Assembly: GCA_030849075.1 (NCBI GenBank)
Contig: JASAOO010003394.1
Location: 1-53,377, forward strand
Direction of reading: 5' to 3'
DNA length: 53,377 bases
DNA from: Zelonia costaricensis
Taxonomy: Eukaryota > Euglenozoa > Kinetoplastea > Trypanosomatida > Trypanosomatidae
Part shown: one piece after another, positions 50,564-53,377 of the stretch
Position numbering within the stretch: position 1 is the stretch's first letter
Layout of the letters: every line of letters starts with the position of its first letter
Notes under the pieces: generated by a model
The model's database searches: none
What the model saw: the letters and a program-made list of their open reading frames with translations, nothing else
Told to the model about the DNA's origin: nothing
Translations under genes and position numbers: made by a program

Positions 50564-53377
50564 CCGGCTCGGGGAAGGGGATGAAAGGAGCAGGGCAAAC
50601 TTGGGAAGGACGAGGGTGGTGGAAAGGAGTTGGCTGTGGGACGGCGGAATGTGGAGGAATCGCTGATGCTGCGTTGGCGAAGGCGCGCGTCGGGGAACAG
50701 AGAGGGAGTAAGCGAGCGTGGAAAGGGGAAGGGGGGAGCAAAGGGATGTTTAGAGTGGGGAGACAGAGAGGGGGGGAGGGTGAGTATGTGGGTGAGAGCG
50801 CAAACACGCGGACGGAGAGATACATGCGAGCCGTTTCTTCTGGAGTGGGGTGACCGCGCCAAGCTGGCGTGCCATTCAGCGCGAGAATGAGAAGAGGGGC
50901 GGCGGGGGTGGCCGCTGCGCGTCTCAAGGAGGCACTTCAGACTGCGCCGCGTGCGGCTAGCCGCCGTGGGTCACGTGTGCCCTTTGAGCCGGACGCCCGC
51001 CGCTGATAAGCTGGCGCGCATGCATACACACACACGCACAGACACAGACACATAGCCTCACCAGGGAGTCCACCGCGCAGGTCCGTCTCGTGAGTGCCGC
51101 CTCCGCGCACGTGCTTCAGCCCGCTGATTTTTCTGTAGAACCTTTTTTTGTTGTTATGCGTATCTCTCGCGAGGAGAACTGGGCGTGCGGTCGAATCGTG
51201 GTAGTCCAAAAACCGATCGGGCATATCTCGTGCCGCACTCCATTCCAAGCCCCTCCTTCTTCCCTAGGGCCCTATCGACTTGCTTGGAAATAAAACGGAA
51301 GCCCAAAAGGTCGCGTGAGCGAGAAGGCAACGGAGCGGGGCCATACCAACTTCAACGCACCGCCAAGTGGGCGTAGGGGAGGGGGAGGGAGGGAGACGGA
51401 CGGAGGGAGAAGGGGGGAAGCAGGGCTACAGACGCACAACGTGACGCGTATACATATATACGAGCAGGAAAAGTGAGCCTCAAGGTACTACAGACGAACG
51501 TATAAGTCAGTCAAAGCCAATTGCATGGCACCCCTTTTTCTCTCTCCCTCCTCGCCTGTATCCGTTTCTCCTTCGTTATCATGACTCGTCCCGCTCTGTG
51601 GTCAGTTGAGGAGGAGAGACCGAGCGGCGCGGCGAGTCGTCGGAGAGTGAGGAACGTGCGTCAGAGGAGGAGGAGGGAAGGGGTTGATTCGATGGCGGCT
51701 GTCCATCAAGGACGAGAGGAGTGTACAGACGAGCGTTCGTTGGGTCTGCCCGTGTGTCGGAGGGGAAGCAGCAGTGTCGACACGTCGCCCGACACAAGCC
51801 GGTATACGGCGAAAAGGGAGAAAGGCGGACGCAGGAAGTAAGAGGGAGGGAGGGAGGGAGCATGGATGCGTTCCAAGCACGGTGCAATGCTGGTCAACAC
51901 GAACCAGACAAAAAAAAAAACAAAGCTGATGCAGCTGTACATGTTAGCTTAACCTGCGCCCCCCCCCCTTTCCGTGTGCCCCAGCTGCCTCGTTGTCACG
52001 TATACGCTTCGACGCTGCATACTCCAGGAGGACGGCTGAAGCTCGGGGGAGGGGAAGGGGGAGGGGGGGCCACGTGGAGGGAGAAGGTGAAGGAAAGAAA
52101 AAAGGAGATGGGATGCGTGGCTCACGGCACATGGTGGAAATTCCTCGCGAGCAGGCGCGCGGCCACGACAGTGGTTCACGAAGGGGTTGCTCGCGATGAG
52201 CAGGCCTCACGGGACTCGAAGAAACAACACCCCAACAAAACCTGGGCGGTATCCAGGAGAGGTCAGAGTCAGCACGTTCTACTCGCGCGCCCATGCGCCC
52301 TGGGAGAGCGCACTCCCTGCTGCCGTCATCTCGGCAGAAGGGAGTGACAACAGACAACTTCAGAAGGTGCAATGAGGGCTCGTCACCTTCGCGACCGCAG
52401 GAGAAACACGAGCTTCACGAGACAACGCGACAAGGCACAAGAAGAGAAGTAAGCGCAACTATAACGCGCGCCGACGCCGGTTCACACTCGCACAAGGGGA
52501 CAGGCCCACGCCCCAGCCATCGACGCAACAGGGAGACGACAGAAGACAAAGAGAGGCAGGTGAGCGGGGGGCGGGACGGGGGGGGGGCGGAGCAAGCCCG
52601 TCCGTCCAAGCTGTACAGAATCGCGCTTGCAGAGATGCAAGGGCGAATGACAGAGAAAAAAAGAACGAAACACACTGTGGTGTCTATCAACGGGAAGAGC
52701 TTCAAAAGAAAGGAGGCGGAGTAGGAAGAGGGATGTCGTTTCCAGAAATATAATGAGGAGGATGTACATCGAGACTCACCCCAATTGATGACACACGCGC
52801 CCACACCGCACGGAGGCAGAAGAGGGGAGGGAGACGGAGGGCGACGGAGGGGAAGACGGGAGAGGGAGAGACACGCGCGCGGGGGGAGGGGGGAGGGGAG
52901 GGGGTAGGTTGGTGAGGTGGACAGGCTGTTACATAATAAGAGAAAAGAAAAGAAGGAGAGACGCCCCAGAATCGTCACCTCAGACACCCATAGAGGAAAC
53001 ACACACGAACACACACACACACACAAATACGCCGTCTTTTTGTCTGTTGACGTAGAAGAGAGGAGGGGGAATGCGTGCCACGCAAATTGACCAAGCACAC
53101 AGGCGACGACCACGGACGAGGAGCCACGCGCGCAACGCGTGCGCTGGAAAGGACCGGGGCGGGGGGGGTGCGGAGGCAGAAGTCGTGAGAGGAGATGGGG
53201 GCGAAGGAGGGCACAGAGGAATGGGTGAGGCAACGTGGGTGCAAGCGGCAGACGACAAACGCAGACGGCGCCGAGGGAAGTGGAAAGAGAACATCTTAGC
53301 GACGGGAAGGAGGGAGGGAGGGGGGGGGGGAGTGCGCGGCGAGACAGGCTCAATACGGCCAAAGGCCTTGTCACGCA

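Larger units (their letters stand above)
49887..53377 (-). other. 5' region of NAPRT and 3' flank of an upstream gene outside the window
   Basis: About 3.5 kb with no supportable gene. The plus strand is largely purine-rich, with G-runs at 50549-50563 (15 G), 52576-52588 and 53320-53330, a GGGA tandem near 51842-51862 and a CA tract at about 53007-53024. Frames reaching the right edge are Leu/Ser/Pro/Cys low complexity. The next upstream gene of the array must end beyond the window. Confidence 0.5.

Overview
The window reads as nuclear DNA of a trypanosomatid of the Leishmania group (Leishmaniinae). The coding sequences are GC-rich and intronless. Every gene I can support lies on the minus strand, as expected inside one polycistronic transcription unit running from high to low coordinates. 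Pyrimidine tracts followed by AG sit just upstream of most start codons (spliced-leader acceptors). The long intergenic stretches are full of CA/TG microsatellites and G-runs on the plus strand. The genus is an inference; no species-specific marker was seen. No strand switch, tRNA, rRNA, CRISPR array or intact mobile element was recognised.

Eleven protein-coding genes occupy about 19.4 kb, or 36% of the window. In transcription order (right to left) they are: nicotinate phosphoribosyltransferase (49886-48627); a protein with divergent RRM-like segments, an RS region and a C-terminal WW domain (44718-42958); a SKP1-like protein with a large insertion (39029-37971); a rhodanese of CDC25/ACR2 type that has lost its active-site Cys and Arg (37073-36642); a greatly enlarged DGAT2-family acyltransferase (33187-29657); a PMCA-type calcium pump (26990-23271); a polyglutamine protein ending in a PSP1 domain (15211-12197); the Rab geranylgeranyltransferase alpha subunit (10954-9542); a small protein with a predicted dual-acylation N-terminus and a C-terminal OCRE-like octamer repeat (8831-8328); a pinin/SDK/MemA-like protein (4105-2723); and an alpha/beta hydrolase (1527-184).

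The genes do not form a pathway. They cover NAD salvage, neutral lipid synthesis, calcium export, Rab prenylation, ubiquitin-ligase-type scaffolding and several RNA-processing-type proteins, which is normal for a trypanosomatid gene array, where neighbours share transcription but not function.

The most unusual items are the acylated OCRE-like protein, the SKP1 fold split by about 160 residues, the rhodanese pseudoenzyme, the candidate pinin homologue, and an 8.06-kb gene-free interval with strong purine/pyrimidine strand asymmetry between the calcium pump and the PSP1 gene. No single undescribed multi-gene system is evident. Family assignments come from reading motifs by eye and from memory of the families; no database search was run.
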